From assembly GCA_038049695.1 (NCBI GenBank), contig CP142461.1, positions 38,086,501 to 38,150,500 on the forward strand: a DNA stretch of 64,000 nucleotides, read 5' to 3'. Positions 1 to 11,829 of this stretch are shown in pieces. Each line of letters opens with the position of its first letter. Within the stretch, counting starts at the first letter, position 1. Both the position numbers and the translations under genes were made by a program. The notes under the pieces are model-generated. The model was not told the DNA's origin. It did not search any database and was given only the letters and a program-made list of their open reading frames with translations. This DNA comes from Cinnamomum chago. Taxonomy: Eukaryota > Streptophyta > Magnoliopsida > Laurales > Lauraceae.

Positions 1-317
1 GTACAAGCATTTCCTATAACCATTGTCTATTTGTAACTAGTTGTGGACACTTTTTCCTGTTTGAATCAGCTGGCGAGACTCTATTTTAGAGTTGAGTTAA
101 ACTTTTACACTGATTCTTTGATATTAACTAGACATAAGTTACACAAAAAGAGCCTAAAGCCATCACATAATTTGCCACTTACTAGACCAATACCAAGAGT
201 CCATTAGTGGACTGTTATTATTGACTTTATTTTGTAAAGATCTAGTTGGGAAAATAAGAAAATAATATAGAAATGTGATCATTCATTAAAAAACCAGAAA
301 TAAGACTCTTTCCTGAA

Positions 318-382
318 TCTCACCTAAAGAATATGTTAGTTACACATTTTTCTTCATGATTCTCACCTAAAGAATATGTTAG
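318..382. repeat. Direct repeat beside a LINE insertion
   Basis: A 22-bp unit beginning TCTCACCTAAAGAATATG occurs at 318-339 and again at 361-382. A third partial copy, CTAAAGAATATGTTAG, is at 1316-1331. The second and third copies bracket the LINE/LTR-like block 383-1315, so they may be a LINE target-site duplication. The rest of 1-317 is AT-rich with no gene that I can support. Confidence 0.6.
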
Positions 383-589
383 CTGTTTTTTTTTTTTTTT
401 AATGGTAACTGATATTAGAAGAAAAAAGTAAGCAGTACAAGAAGGCTATACTGGCGAGCTAACAGCCAAGAAACACCATAACAGGACACAACACCAAAGG
501 AGAACTACAAACTACGAAAAGGACAAGAACAACAACAACAAAGAACTGAAGCCAAACATAAAACAACAAAAGAGTCGTCTAGCTTCTAT
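383..589 (-). mobile_element. LINE 3' end, minus strand
   Basis: The T-run at 386-400 is the poly(A) tail of a minus-strand retroposon. Read on the minus strand, the sequence before the tail (TCTAATATCAGTTACCATT) resembles the pre-tail sequence of the LINE end in MYB intron 1 (CTTAATACAATTACCATT). A flanking repeat of about 16 bp (361-382 and 1316-1331) fits a target-site duplication. No reverse transcriptase domain is left, as expected for a strongly 5'-truncated copy. Confidence 0.55.
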
Positions 590-1250
590 TGTTAGTGTGT
601 GGGGTCACTTTCTAATTACAGATTCGTGTGGGGCTGTTCCCCAATGGCGGGGTAGTCCCTGACCTTGGTGTAGCCCAGCTCGGTAGAGATGCCAGGTCGG
701 GGATGCTCGAAGCCCATCTCGGTAACCACGTCTGCAGGTGCCCACCTCAGTCTCGGTCTTAGCTTGATCTCGGTCACCTGTCATTCGGCCATAAATGCGA
801 CCATAAATGCACTGCCATGGCGGTAGATGGCGAACTGACAAATAGAGTGGGCGCCGGACCTAGATAAGTGGCACGCCTTATCTCAAGGTCACATTTGCAA
901 GCATAGGGGGATGGTCCGATGGGACATTCCCTTTTTACGTACCCCCACTCAGGAGAGAAGGTACATGCTGATGGGACTTCCATCTCTCCCTGAGGGGCCT
1001 AGTTCGATGATGACTCTCACATCTATATAATGCATGAAGAAAAACTACATGAGGTATGCAACAAACCTGCCCTCCAGACTCTTTCTTCCTCATTGTCCCT
1101 TGGTTATCAAACTAACTCAGGTATCGGAGTGCCCACGGCTGCCTACAGCCAGGGGCTCTGACTTTTGTTTTTCCTTTCAGATTGTCGGAGGCCGATCCTT
1201 TCCCATAATCATCCCAAGATCACCAAATCGAGAGTTTAATCCTCTTTTAA
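590..1250 (+). mobile_element. LTR-like fragment
   Basis: This GC-richer block begins TGTTAGTGTG. It has a TATATAA box at 1024-1030, followed by a segment (GGTATCGGAGTGCCCACGG and a pyrimidine stretch) of the kind found in the R/U5 part of plant LTRs. It sits inside the LINE-flanked block. I could not fix its right end or find a 5-bp target duplication, so the LTR assignment is an inference. Short open frames here look accidental. Confidence 0.4.
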
Positions 1251-1420
1251 CCAAGTCCGTAAATTTTAGGCACTTACAGTTAGTTGCACACAAGGAAGCA
1301 GAAAATGCGATAGATCTAAAGAATATGTTAGTTGCACATTTTTGTTAGTAAAGAAAGTGTTTACTGCCATTTGATGCATGCCGATAGCAATCAGTTTGGA
1401 TACTTAGGTTTAATGGAGGA

Positions 1421-1885
1421 TTATCCAATTCCCTGTGAATTTGGTTGTGTGGTGTGTAATGTGGGCATGGCACTAGGCGGGTGCAGTTTTCCAAATAGCA
1501 GTTGATTTAATGAAAAGATAATTTTTTTCACTGGAGTTTCGCTATCTTTCTCTGCATAAGAGTTCATTTAAGATGTGCTTGAAGCTATTAACATTTATTC
1601 ATAACACATTCTCCCTGCTAAACTTGATTCTGTGGGCAGAACAAGTGAAAACATATAGCTTTTATGACCACCCAAAGAATAGGCTAGCTTCTTGTTTTGT
1701 GTGTGAATTGTGAATAGGCTATTTTCTGGCTTTTGATGCACCCCAAATTACAAATGGCTTGAACACTTAAAGCAGAATGGGTGAATATCCATTTGGCTGT
1801 GAATTTGATGGTGTGGTCTGCAATGTGGACGTATACTAGGCGGGGTGCTGTTTTCCAAATTGAAGTGAGTAGGAAAAGATTGTTA
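1421..1885. repeat. Diverged duplicated segment (two copies)
   Basis: About 100 bp at 1421-1520 (TGTGAATTTGGTTGTGTGGT, TAGGCGGGTGCAG, TTTTCCAAAT) reappears in diverged form at 1785-1885 (TGTGAATTTGATGGTGTGG, TAGGCGGGGTGC, TTTTCCAAAT). No coding sense is visible. This is an old local duplication or two copies of one small element. Confidence 0.5.
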
Positions 1886-2104
1886 TTTTGTCTCAATAAA
1901 AATGTTGATCAAATGTTCTAAAAGCCAATGCCAAAGGAAATAGGTCCTCAGCTAGCTTTATCATTTTAAAAACAGAGGTCATTTTGACATTTGGAGGAAA
2001 AAAAATAATTGAGGATTAGATTACTTTTAATAAGGATTTGGCCAGTATAATAACCCTTCTGGTTCATAATATGGTTGCGGGCTAACTCATGATCACCTAT
2101 AGAA

Positions 2105-2405
2105 AATATATATTCAGGAGGAAAGTGTGAGAGTTCATTTCTACTTTCTTGCCCCGTAGAGGCTATTCATCTCCATTAAAATGACAGCAATTGGACTTGT
2201 ATCTATGAAGTAGTAGCAAGCATGTCCATTTTTTTGTAACATGGAGGAAACTAATAATATATATTCAGGAGGAAAGTGTGAGAGTTCATTTCTACTTTCT
2301 TGCCCCTTAGAGGCAATTCATCTCCATTAAAATGACAGCAATTGGACTTGTATCTATGAAGTAGTAGCAAGCATGTCCATTTTTTTGTAACATGGAGGAA
2401 CTAAT
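2105..2405. repeat. Tandem duplication, 151-bp unit
   Basis: Two adjacent units, 2105-2255 and 2256-2405, differ at only a few positions (for example CCCGTAGAGGC versus CCCTTAGAGGC, and a one-base length change in GGAGGAAACTAAT). The near identity points to a recent duplication. No gene is present. Confidence 0.9.
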
Positions 2406-4713
2406 TCAAGCACTCACTAAGCTTTATGGCCCAATCGACTAAATGGGTAGGTAATTGAGCCGGATATTCATACCCTGTATTGGGCCCGAGTTGGATGCAA
2501 GCTGCTGATTCTAAAGTCGGGCTGGCCTCGATGTGCTTCAGCCTAGCCCAGCCTGGCCATGAACATCACTAATCAGTGGACTACTGCACAACGGAATTGG
2601 AGTAGTAAATTGTGAAACCCAACTTGAAAAAAAATTGCATTGTGCACATTTTACCTAGTCAGAGGTTCCCCTTTTACATGATGAAGTTCGAAGGGAAAAA
2701 AATCATTCTCATGCAATTTAATTGATAAAAATGCTGATAAGCGATACATGATTTGAGTTCTACTTACAAGTCCAACAATGTATGATACATGAGAAACTGT
2801 AGTCCCCAAAGCAGCTCCAAGATAGAAAACTTTGGATCCAAGAGTCTTCGATTTGGGGCAAAAGAAAAAGTAAACAGTTCAATAGTTGAAAAAGAAAAGC
2901 AATGGAAAAAAGTAAGATACAAACAAAAACAACTGATTTCACTAATTACAGAATCAGAAATATGGAATTGCCCTTAAACCCAAAGTAATAACATAAAAGA
3001 AAAATAATTACTCCTAGAAAGAGATTAGCACCCACAAAAGAAAAAGGCAAAGATCCATATCCATATTCCATTGATGGTTCCTATCAAGAAGAAAAGAAGA
3101 AAAGGACAGGCAAGGAAAAAGAAAGCGACCCCAAAAAAAAAAAAGGTCATCAATAACTGCAACAACAGCACTGAAAATAAAAAAAAAAGGCTCTTAGAAC
3201 TCCATCACCATATGAATAAATACCAAATAGAACAAGAGCTCTGGAAAGTAGGCACCAACCTCTAAAGCCAGATACTCAAAACATTGCAAGACCCACAAAA
3301 CCACGTAAAACTTGCAAAAGGTCCTTAACGTTGCCACCAAAACGCCTCCAAAAAACCACTCCTCCTGTTAATACCAGAAATAAAGGCACCCAATGATAAT
3401 CGCATCAAACCCAACAGTATAAAAGATCACAGAAAGTAATAAAGAAATGTAGAAGTTTACCTCAAGGTGGTTTCCACTACTCTCTCTCTCTCTCTATTAG
3501 ATATGTCTTTGGTAGCTCAGACCGGATGAGAATCATCATTGGTAGCTCTTTGCGTACGAACTACAAACACCTTTTGTCACTAGTATCGTATCTGACACCC
3601 CAATCTTCCCACACACTCTCCACATACAAGAGCGCATGTTGCAGGAGTTGGTCACAACCTACGTCGTTGCAACTGATTTCTTCTTGATATTGTGTTATCA
3701 CCCAATTGTAAAGAACCTGACTCAAAAATTGTCTTATCAGTGTGTTATCACCCAACTGATTATACAATGTTCACCAACCCACTCTTTATTTATTAAATTA
3801 TTAGTTTATAATTTATGTAGTTAGTAGAAGACATTTTGCCTGCATTACTTTTTCTCTTTTGCTTGATTATAGTGTATTATGGTCAAGCTTGGTGTCATCA
3901 TACACAAACTTATATCAAAATGCTTTACTTAGCTCACCATGAAGATACCTCAAATTCAGGAATAAGATTCTGAGCTTCTGCAATTGTCTTCAAGAGCCTA
4001 AACCATGGTCCAATGCGAGAGCTAGGAGGTCCTGCCCATCCAGACTTTCCACCTTGAGGCAGTATATCAGTTTCGCGCAAATGAGGTACACCTAAAGAAC
4101 AAAATGCTCCTTTCTTTAGCATGAGGGAGGTATAGAGAGGGAGAGATTTTATGTGTGTACAAAGAGAGGATGAAATGCATAAGGAGAGATTTTATAGATG
4201 TGCAAAAAGGAACAGAATCTTCACCAGTAGAAGGACCCAAGCTAACCAAATGCAGATCTGAACACTGTTCTTCAATCCATAAACAAAGTAGATAACCTGC
4301 ATTTTTTTTTCTAGACCAAGTTACCTACACCCAATTTATGAAGATCAAAATAGGGCCCTTGGGAGGGATCTCAATGCAAACACCATATGATAATCAGTTT
4401 CAGTAGTATTTTCTTTGAATGGACACCATATGATAATCAGTCATGTGTTCTCACATCATTTTGGGCCTGGGTGGAAACTACATTAGGTCTGCAACAACCA
4501 GTTTCCAACATTAATCCCTTCAACAATTATTGCTAATTACAGTTTTAGAAAAATGACAGAAACAATATAACTAACAAAATTTAGTTATTTCCAGGTCACT
4601 TAAGCATGAGAACAACATATTTAAGCATAGATTCCTTTCTATCACAAAGATGCCTGGTCAAGGGACCACCATAGAATCAACATCGAGGTTCAAGCAACAT
4701 ACCAAGTTTAGAA
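2406..4713. other. Intergenic, no gene recognised
   Basis: AT-rich sequence with a (TC)n microsatellite near 3480-3495 and an A-rich stretch near 2990-3200. A segment near 2610-2660 (GTGAAACCCAACTTG and TTGCATTGTGCACATTTTAC) is repeated in diverged form at about 12688-12738, so a dispersed repeat lies on each side of CACTA-1. All open frames are short and have no recognisable domain. Confidence 0.6.
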
Positions 4714-5755
4714 CACTACAACAAACTGCACATTTCCCGACAATATTTGCCGACGTAGTGAAAATTTGCGTTGGTGAAAGTCTTATTTCCAACGCATATT
4801 TGGACTGCGTTGGCAAAAGTCACAGAAATTGCTACTTTTTCCGACGCAAGTAAGACCTCGTTGGCAAAGGTTGAGGAAACCACATTGGCGCCAACAAAAA
4901 ATCCTCTCAAAAGAGAGGGAAAGTTTTGCCAACGCGTGTTTTTCTAATGGCGACGCACTAATGCGCTGACAATTATCTTACCTACTAGCGACGCACAAGT
5001 GTACGTTGGGAAAGCTTTGTGCCTTTATTCGCACCATTGCCAATGCAGTTGTTGCATCCGTAAAGCCCCATCTATGACAAACTTACCTTTCCTGACACTA
5101 TTTTCTGACGCTGTAAAAATCTGCATTGGCAAAATTTGTGGAAAACCTTTCCTGACACTATTTGCCGACGCAGTGAAAATTCGCGTTGATAAAAGTCTTA
5201 TTTCTGACGCATATTTGGACTGCGTTGGCAAAAATCATAGAATTTGCTACTTTTACCAACGCGGGTAAGACTGCGTTCACAAAAGCTGTGGAAACCACAT
5301 TGGCGCGCAATTATCCTACAAATTGGCGACGCACATGTGTGCGTTGGGAAAGCTTTGAGTTTTTATTCGCACCATTGCCAACGCATGAGTTGCGTCCACA
5401 AAGCCCCATCTATGACAAACTTACCTTTCCCGACACTATTTTCCGACGCGGTGAAAATTTGCATTAGCAAAAGTTACAGAGAATTGTTACTTTTACTGAT
5501 GCAAGTAAGACTGCGTTGGCAAAAGCTGTGGAAAACCTTTCTCGACACTATTTTCCGACGCAGTGAAAATATGCGTTAGCAAAAGTCATAGAGAATTGCT
5601 ACTTGTATCGACGCAAGTAAGACTGCGTTGGAAAAAGCTATGCAAGAAACGTTGGCACCAACAAAATTTCCCCCAAATGAGAGGAAAAGTTTTGCCAATG
5701 CGTGTTTTCCTAATGGCGACGCAATAATATTGCGTTGGCAATTATTTTGCCTACA
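4714..5755. repeat. CACTA-1 left subterminal repeats
   Basis: This is a dense irregular array of short motifs (CCGACGCAGTGAAAAT, TGCGTTGGCAAAAG, GCGACGCACAAGTGTGCGTT) in both orientations. Larger blocks are duplicated as well: CACAAAGCCCCATCTATGAC and GACACTATTTTCCGACGC recur near 5060-5110 and 5400-5450. The array resumes at 7663-7760 after the solo LTR. Short open frames here are repeat artefacts. Confidence 0.85.
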
Positions 5756-5760
5756 GGCGA

Positions 5761-7657
5761 TGAAAGTCCGGGGATCCGAACCCTAGAGGGGGGTGAATAG
5801 GGTGAGCTCCAATTATGACCAGTTTTAATCAATTTTAACTTCTTTAAAACCAACTAGTCACAAGTGATGATTATCAAACAAAATGCGGAAGCTTAATAAA
5901 AACAATCACCACAAAAGCAAGCACCATCACACAAGGATTTATAGTGGTTCGGCCTCAATGCCTACATCCACTACCGCCTTGTGATCCAACACCCCACCAG
6001 ATTTCCACTATTTATGCTTTTCAATAGGCTAAGCAATAACCTTTACAATATGCTTTTCAAGGCTAAGCAATAACCTTTACATTATGCTTTTCTTAGGCTA
6101 AGCAATAACCTCTTCAACCATAGGTTGGTTATCTCTCTAATTAGTGTCTATAATACACTTGATGGAGATACAATTTATAGCTCATTACAATGCCTCTTAA
6201 TTAGGCGGATAAGGAAGTGAAAAACTAATTCATACACACACACTATGAATGCAAAGATGAATGCTCAATGTGTATGTATGATGTCCTCAATCATTTTTAA
6301 AATGAAAGCTCATAAGTGCATGCCTAAGGCTTTTGAAAGTTTTAGCTCATAAAAACATTTATGATTGAGGAAAGAATGCTAATCACATGTTAAAAGTAAC
6401 TTGTAAAAGATATACATATGTATTCTAAACAAGTTGTGAAACTTTAAGAACAAAACATGTGAAGCATAGAGATGTCAATCAAATCAACAATGAAGCTCAA
6501 AACATAAAAATAGATTTGATTGAAATTAGGCGACAAATCATATGTAATTATTATAAATACAACTTGAATATGATATACCAATCAATGCAAAGCAAGTTGT
6601 GAAACTTTAAAACAAAGTTGCATATGATTTGTAAAGATATTGAATCCAAAACATAAAATTTATTTGAAAGAGATTTTCTTATGATGAAAAACAACAACCA
6701 AAGATTCAACCAAGTATATGAATCATGTTACATATTATTTCAAAGATTCTTTCATTAACATGATCTACTTAGATTTACCAAATAAAGTACTACTTGGATT
6801 GAATCAAATGGTGATGCATCCAAAACATAAAACATGTTAAGGACACAACAAATCATAGTTTATCATGCTACAAAAGATTTACCAATAAATAAGCAAAGCA
6901 TAAAAACATATGATTAAGGAAAGTAGAGCATACTTGGTGATTTAACTCATTAATCCAAGCTTTAGCTCTCCTAATGATCCCCTTCATCCCTTATTTCATT
7001 CCCCTTTGATTTGCCTCAAAACCTCTCAAGGAAGGTCTAAAAATCCTCAACCTTTGGCAAAGGAATGAACTAGTATTTATAGCCAAAACAGCCAAATGGC
7101 TAGTCCCCGGGTCGACCTGGCCCTTCCCCGGTCGACTTGGCCTTCACAACGGCTATAAAAAGATCCGTTAGACAGGAGCCAACGGCTCAGTCCCGGTAGA
7201 CCTGCTTGGGCTCGGTCGACCGGGTCCCCTGTTGGGCCGGTCGACCGAGCCCACTGCGGGTCGACCGAGCCTGGGGACCAGAATTCCCTATTATGCACTT
7301 TTCTTGCATATTTCAAAGTATATTTATTTGGGAACTCTTGGGCCATTAAACCAAGCATGGAATCATGTTTTAAATCACACTAAGAGGGTTAAAAAACATG
7401 AAACACACAAAGCCTAAAAAGATTTGAAAGATTTAAAACTCATAGGCTTGCTTGATTTCTAAAACTCTTTTCAAATACAAATGCATCCAAGATTAAAAAC
7501 AAAAACATGCATAAAACAAGAATTCTACAAGTCTAAAAACCAATGCATGTATAAAACAAGATTTCAAGATTTTCTAAAACATTGCGTATGTGTGTAAATC
7601 AAATGATGCTTGAATGATAATGCATCCATCAAATTGCAATCTACAAAATTCCTAACA
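5761..7657 (-). mobile_element. Solo LTR, SIRE/Maximus-like, minus orientation
   Basis: TG...CA termini (TGAAAGTCC ... TTCCTAACA) are bracketed by the 5-bp target duplication GGCGA at 5756-5760 and 7658-7662. It is the same family as the LTR at 34346-36687, in the opposite orientation; both share the C-run plus CTAGGGTTCGGATCC end. A minus-strand TATA box (CTATAAATAC) lies at about 7074-7083. Upstream of it on that strand are repeated CGGTCGACCG palindromes at 7213-7222 and 7238-7247, with a related copy near 7258-7267. No internal region remains, so this is a recombination-derived solo LTR. The open frame over 7077-7358 is repeat-derived. Confidence 0.88.
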
Positions 7658-8154
7658 GGCGATGCACAAGTGTCCGTTGGGAAAGCCCTGATTTTTATTT
7701 GCACCATTGCCAATGCACGATTTGTGTCTGCAAAGCCCCATTTAGTAATTTTCCTTTTTGCCAAAATAACTTGAGCACATTGTTTTTAACGCTTTGATTT
7801 ATTCCCAACCCTTTGCCTCTTTCATGTGTTTTTTTTCTAAAAAAAAGAAAAAAACTTTTGGGGGTAACTTCAATGGCTTCTAGAGGAGCATGCTTGGAAC
7901 AATTTTTTAGTGGGGCCCACTCGTGCCCATATATGGATAACCAGAGTCGTCCAAAATGATCAACTTACTTATTTATAGGGCATCCCAATGTTTTGTTTAG
8001 AATTGAATTGGTCCCACCGTAAGATTGACCACACAAAAAACATGGCTAAAAGATATTGTTTTATTAACTTTTTTATTTTTTTTAATTTTCAATCGTACGG
8101 TAAGATGACATCCATTTAAAATGAGATTTGACGATAATTTGAGGGTTGGATGTA

Positions 8155-8205
8155 GGCTAAAAGCTATTTGTTGCGGCGGCTATAAGTGGCCGCCACTAAA
8201 AGCTA
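8155..8205. repeat. GC-rich hairpin with flanking direct repeat
   Basis: The stretch contains GCGGCGGCTATAAGTGGCCG and then CCGCCACTAAAAG, which can fold on itself. It is flanked by TAAAAGCTAT on both sides. It resembles a subterminal repeat unit of another CACTA-like family embedded inside CACTA-1. Confidence 0.35.
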
Positions 8206-8317
8206 TGTTAAAAATCTCGCCTCTCTGCCCTCATCCCCGTCTCAGCCTTTGTGTAAAAAGCCCGAGCCTAGACGACCCTCTCTCTCGTTTTCACCACTCC
8301 CTCAGGATCCCTCTCAC

Positions 8318-8470
8318 CAGTGTTGTTAGGGCGCGCGCCTAGGCGCAAGGCACACATGTAGCGCCTTAAAGCCTTTGGGGCGAGGCGACATAAATAAGGC
8401 GCAGTAAAAGCGCATAAGGCGCGCGCCTTTGGATGAGGCGTGAGGCGCACGCCTAGTGGGCTTCGGTCAA
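8318..8470. repeat. GC-rich palindromic block, possible hAT-like end
   Basis: From CAGTGTTGTTAGG at 8318 the sequence is a run of GGCGCGCGCC / CCTAGGCGC motifs, much richer in GC than its surroundings. A CAG-TGTTGTTA start is seen at the ends of some plant hAT-type repeats, but no matching inverted end was found, so the family is a guess. Confidence 0.3.
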
Positions 8471-8631
8471 TGAGGCCCAAAACTTAAGATTTAAAAAAAA
8501 AACGATCCAGCCCAACAGTCAATGGGCTTAAGTTAGAAAATGATCCAGCCCAACAGTCCAGCGGCCTAGCCCAACAAAAAAGGGCATATATCGTGCCCTA
8601 GGTGACTTAACAAAAAAAAAAAAAAGAGGAA

Positions 8632-9400
8632 TTGCTGGAAGCAGGGAGTCGCTGGAAGCAGAAGAAAAAGAAGAAGAAGACGACGGCGACGACGACGAAG
8701 AGGAAGAAGCTGCTCTTCCGGCGTTGCGCAGGTGCCAGGTACATCACGTTCTTTCCTTTCTTTTTGTTTCGTTTCTTTCTTTCCCTTTTCTTCTGCTGCT
8801 ATTGTTTTCTGTTCTCTCTCTTTGCTTTTTTTTCTGTTTTCTCACAATCTCTGCTGATGTTTTTCTTGATGCTGTTCTGTATTTTTTTCCCTGCTGTTTT
8901 TCTTTCCCTGCTGTGTTTCTGCTGTTTTTTTCCCTGCTGTGTTTCTTCACACTGCTGTTTTTTCCCTGCTATTTCGTGTTGCTGTTTTTTTTTCCCTGCT
9001 GTGCTGCTGTTTTCTTTCTATTGCTGCTGTTCTTTTTGTTTTTTTGCTCTGCTGCTACATTTTTTTTCTGATGTTTCTTGTGCTGCTGCTGTTTCTTTTC
9101 TTTTTTGTTTTTTTTTGTTCTGCTGCTACATTCTTTCTTTTTTCTTTGTGATCTCTGCGTCTGGTCTTGACAGTGTTCTTGCTGCTGGTTTTTTTTTCGT
9201 GCATTGTATTCTTTCTATTGCTGTTGCTACATTCTGTTTTTTTTTCATGCATCCTTCAGTTTCTGCTGCTTTTTTTTTCTGCAGCTGTTTTTTTTTTCCC
9301 CTGCTGCTGATCTGAATGTTGCTGCTACTGTTGTTGCCACTGATTTCCTACCGCTAATTTTCTTTCTTTTTTTTTTCTTATTCATCAATCCATAACGAGT
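8632..9400. repeat. Pyrimidine-rich low-complexity tract
   Basis: After a short GAAGAAGAC-rich start, this is about 650 bp of T-runs mixed with CTGCTG and TTCCCTGCTG repeats. It gives long Phe/Cys/Leu-rich open frames that are compositional artefacts. It lies between the GC-rich block and the SEC23 fragment inside CACTA-1. Confidence 0.7.
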
Positions 9401-9447
9401 GTTAATTGTTGTTTTCTTTGCATGTTTTTGCTATAAAATGATTCTTG

Positions 9448-11067
9448 ATTGTGTCAAAGAATTTATCTAATCCAATTCGATCGCATAAAGACCTATATAA
9501 AGATGTGGCTCCCCACTACCAAGTTTTATGAGGGGCTTGGGAAGCAGCTTGTCAATCATGGGCATGTTCTGGATTTGTTCGCATGTGCTCTTGATCAGGT
9601 TTCTCTCGCACTCTGCACTTGCAATCTGCTGTGTTTGTGTGCTTCTTAAATATCTACTAAGCGGCTAAGAGAATTTAGTAACTTTTTGTTGTTTTTGGGA
9701 GTTGTTCATGGCAGGTTGGTGTTGCAGAGCTTAAAGTGGCAGTTGAAAAGACTGGTGGTTTGGTTGTGCTTGCAGAGAGTTTTGGGCATTCTGTTTTCAA
9801 AGACACACTCAAAACGGTTTTCCAGTCTAGGGACTATGACTTGATTTATGTTTTAAGTAAGATCTTGCTCTTGGATAACATTGATTTTGGTTTAAATAAC
9901 ATAGAAGTTGTTTCTTTTATCACTCCATCTGCAAACATGAAAATGAATTTGCATTGTATTAGTTTCCCTTATAATGCATCCTACCGCTGTCCATCATTGC
10001 AAGCTATGAATGGTTTTGTATTGTTTCAACATTATTTTTCTGGGACGTAATTATATTGTTGCCTGATAATTGAAGAGTTGTCTACACTTAAATTGATGAA
10101 TGTGTTACACTATCGCACCGGTTATCTCAAATTATTTACTGATCTACAGTAGGCAAGCGTGAATTTTTTAAACTGTTCATTTTCAATATTAGGAATGGCT
10201 TATAATTCATATTCTTAAATGTGTGTCCTGAACAGCTCCCAAAGCTACAAGTGATTCATGAGTTGCCTGTGGGGGCTTTTTTGGTGGATATCTGATCAAT
10301 CTATGTACTTCTTACATGAATTATATAAATTGTTTCAACTCCTGATTCTGACCCTTCTTTCTTTCTTTTTTTTTTTCGTTCTTTTTTATTTTTTTGGGAC
10401 AAAAGCTCGACTAATATGTTTATTCCGAAGCTTTTGTGACACCTATTGGTCGTAATTTGCTTGTTATTGTGGCTTACGTTAGAGCATATTATCAAATTCC
10501 TCCATTTTCAAACAACCTAACTAGAAGCGTTTTTCCTATAAATGCACGGTAGAGTTGGAAGACATGTTGTTTCATACATTAATGTGTAGTATTTCACAAT
10601 ATAGTAGTTTCTTTGAGTAGACAGACATATTGATGTTTAATATGTAATAAGATCACTCTTAAGCGTGGCTAGCTAGGATACCCAGATACTTCAAAGTAGG
10701 CAACATATCATGTGATATTGTGTCTGATACTTCTATGTGTAAAATCCATGTCCTTGCCATATCCATGTCACTGACTCACTGTCCATACCATATCCATGCT
10801 GTATCTGGTCATCATCGGGTGTTACTTGTTAGGCATTTATGTTTTTAACTTCATCTGTTTATAAACATGGCTATATGAGAAACTAAGTTTCATTTTATCT
10901 GGTTGGGGCACTCTGGCTTCATAATAGATATGCATAAACATATGCTTTCTATGTATGAAGAACCTTTACTTTATTAGCTATATGTGTGCCTCTGATTCAC
11001 CTTGCCTTGCAGTGGTATATTTGAAATTAGCTGCTCAAAGGATGTAAAAGTTCAGGGAATTCACTAG
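9448..11067 (+). pseudogene. SEC23: Captured SEC23 gene fragment (three exons) inside CACTA-1
   Basis: Three exon-like pieces encode part of Sec23, the COPII coat GTPase-activating subunit that acts at ER exit sites. Piece 1 (9448-9598) reads IVSKNLSNPIRSHKD, then KFYEGLGKQLVNHGHVLDLF and ACALDQ, ending at a GT donor. Piece 2 (9715-9856, after an AG acceptor) reads [30 protein letters not shown] and [10 protein letters not shown]. Piece 3 (11013-11067, after TTGCAG) reads GIFEISCSKDVKVQG and stops. Order, spacing and splice sites match a genomic copy, so this was taken as DNA with introns and not from an mRNA. A short deletion near 9520 and a one-base loss near 9846 break the frame, so no working Sec23 can be made. 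It is a small part of a protein of roughly 770 residues. Confidence 0.87.
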
Positions 11068-11299
11068 AAATGGATGCTACCAGTTTGGGTACAGCACAAG
11101 TACAACACAAGTCACATCAAATGATGGTCGAGTGAATTTAGGTACAACACAAGTACTCGTGAGAAATCTCCATTGTGGTTGTTTACTTCTTCACAATCAA
11201 AAGATGCTTATGGGAGTAGATACTAGTCACATTGTTTCTTTAGTTGTATTTTCTTTTTTAAAATTTCAGGTACTCAAGGGGTAGTAAAAATAGATCAAA

Positions 11300-11412
11300 G
11301 ATGTGAAACTTATCTAAGGATTTGACTTAAGATAGATCGGAATGGAGAAACAAAATTCATGCAACCAACCCCAACATAGGTGGGACAAGTCTTTAATGAT
11401 GGTGATGATGAA
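11300..11412 (+). mobile_element. RTE-type LINE 3' relic
   Basis: The sequence contains GATAGATCGGAATGG, then CAACCAACCCCAACATAGG and TGGGACAAGTCTTTAATGAT, ending in a GGTGATGATGA run. This is the familiar degraded C-terminus and (GATGAT)n tail of plant RTE-clade LINEs (decoding as DRNGETKFMQPTPT, then stop). It is a short dead fragment inside CACTA-1. Confidence 0.6.
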
Positions 11413-11829
11413 GTAACTCTAAGGATATAGATCGTAGCTGCGTCATTGTAGCGTGTAAAAGATTTTGGGCATTTTTTGAAACTGTTATTATTGTTTTTAT
11501 ATTTTTAATTTGAATGGAATTTTGAAGTGAAGATTTTATAGTTTTCCCTTTGGGGATTTACTTGTTTATTTCAATCACAGACATTTGTGGATGTTTACGA
11601 TTCTTGGAAATGATAAAGTAATAATATTTGTGTATTTTAGAGATTTGTGGGTTTATTTTGGTTTACGGATGTAGGATATTTGGTTGTGGATGTTATTTTG
11701 GAATTGTTGGTGAATCTATTTTAAATTGGGTTGTGCATCAAGTTTGTTGGTTTGAACAGGTATTCAGATTTTTATTTGTGGTATACAGGGAGAAATGAAA
11801 ATTTAATTTTAAATAATAATAATAATCTT

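Noticed and set aside
8632-9315. 227-codon Phe/Cys-rich plus-strand open frame
   Set aside because: It is a translation of T-runs and CTGCTG repeats. There is no domain, and similar frames occur in overlapping registers.
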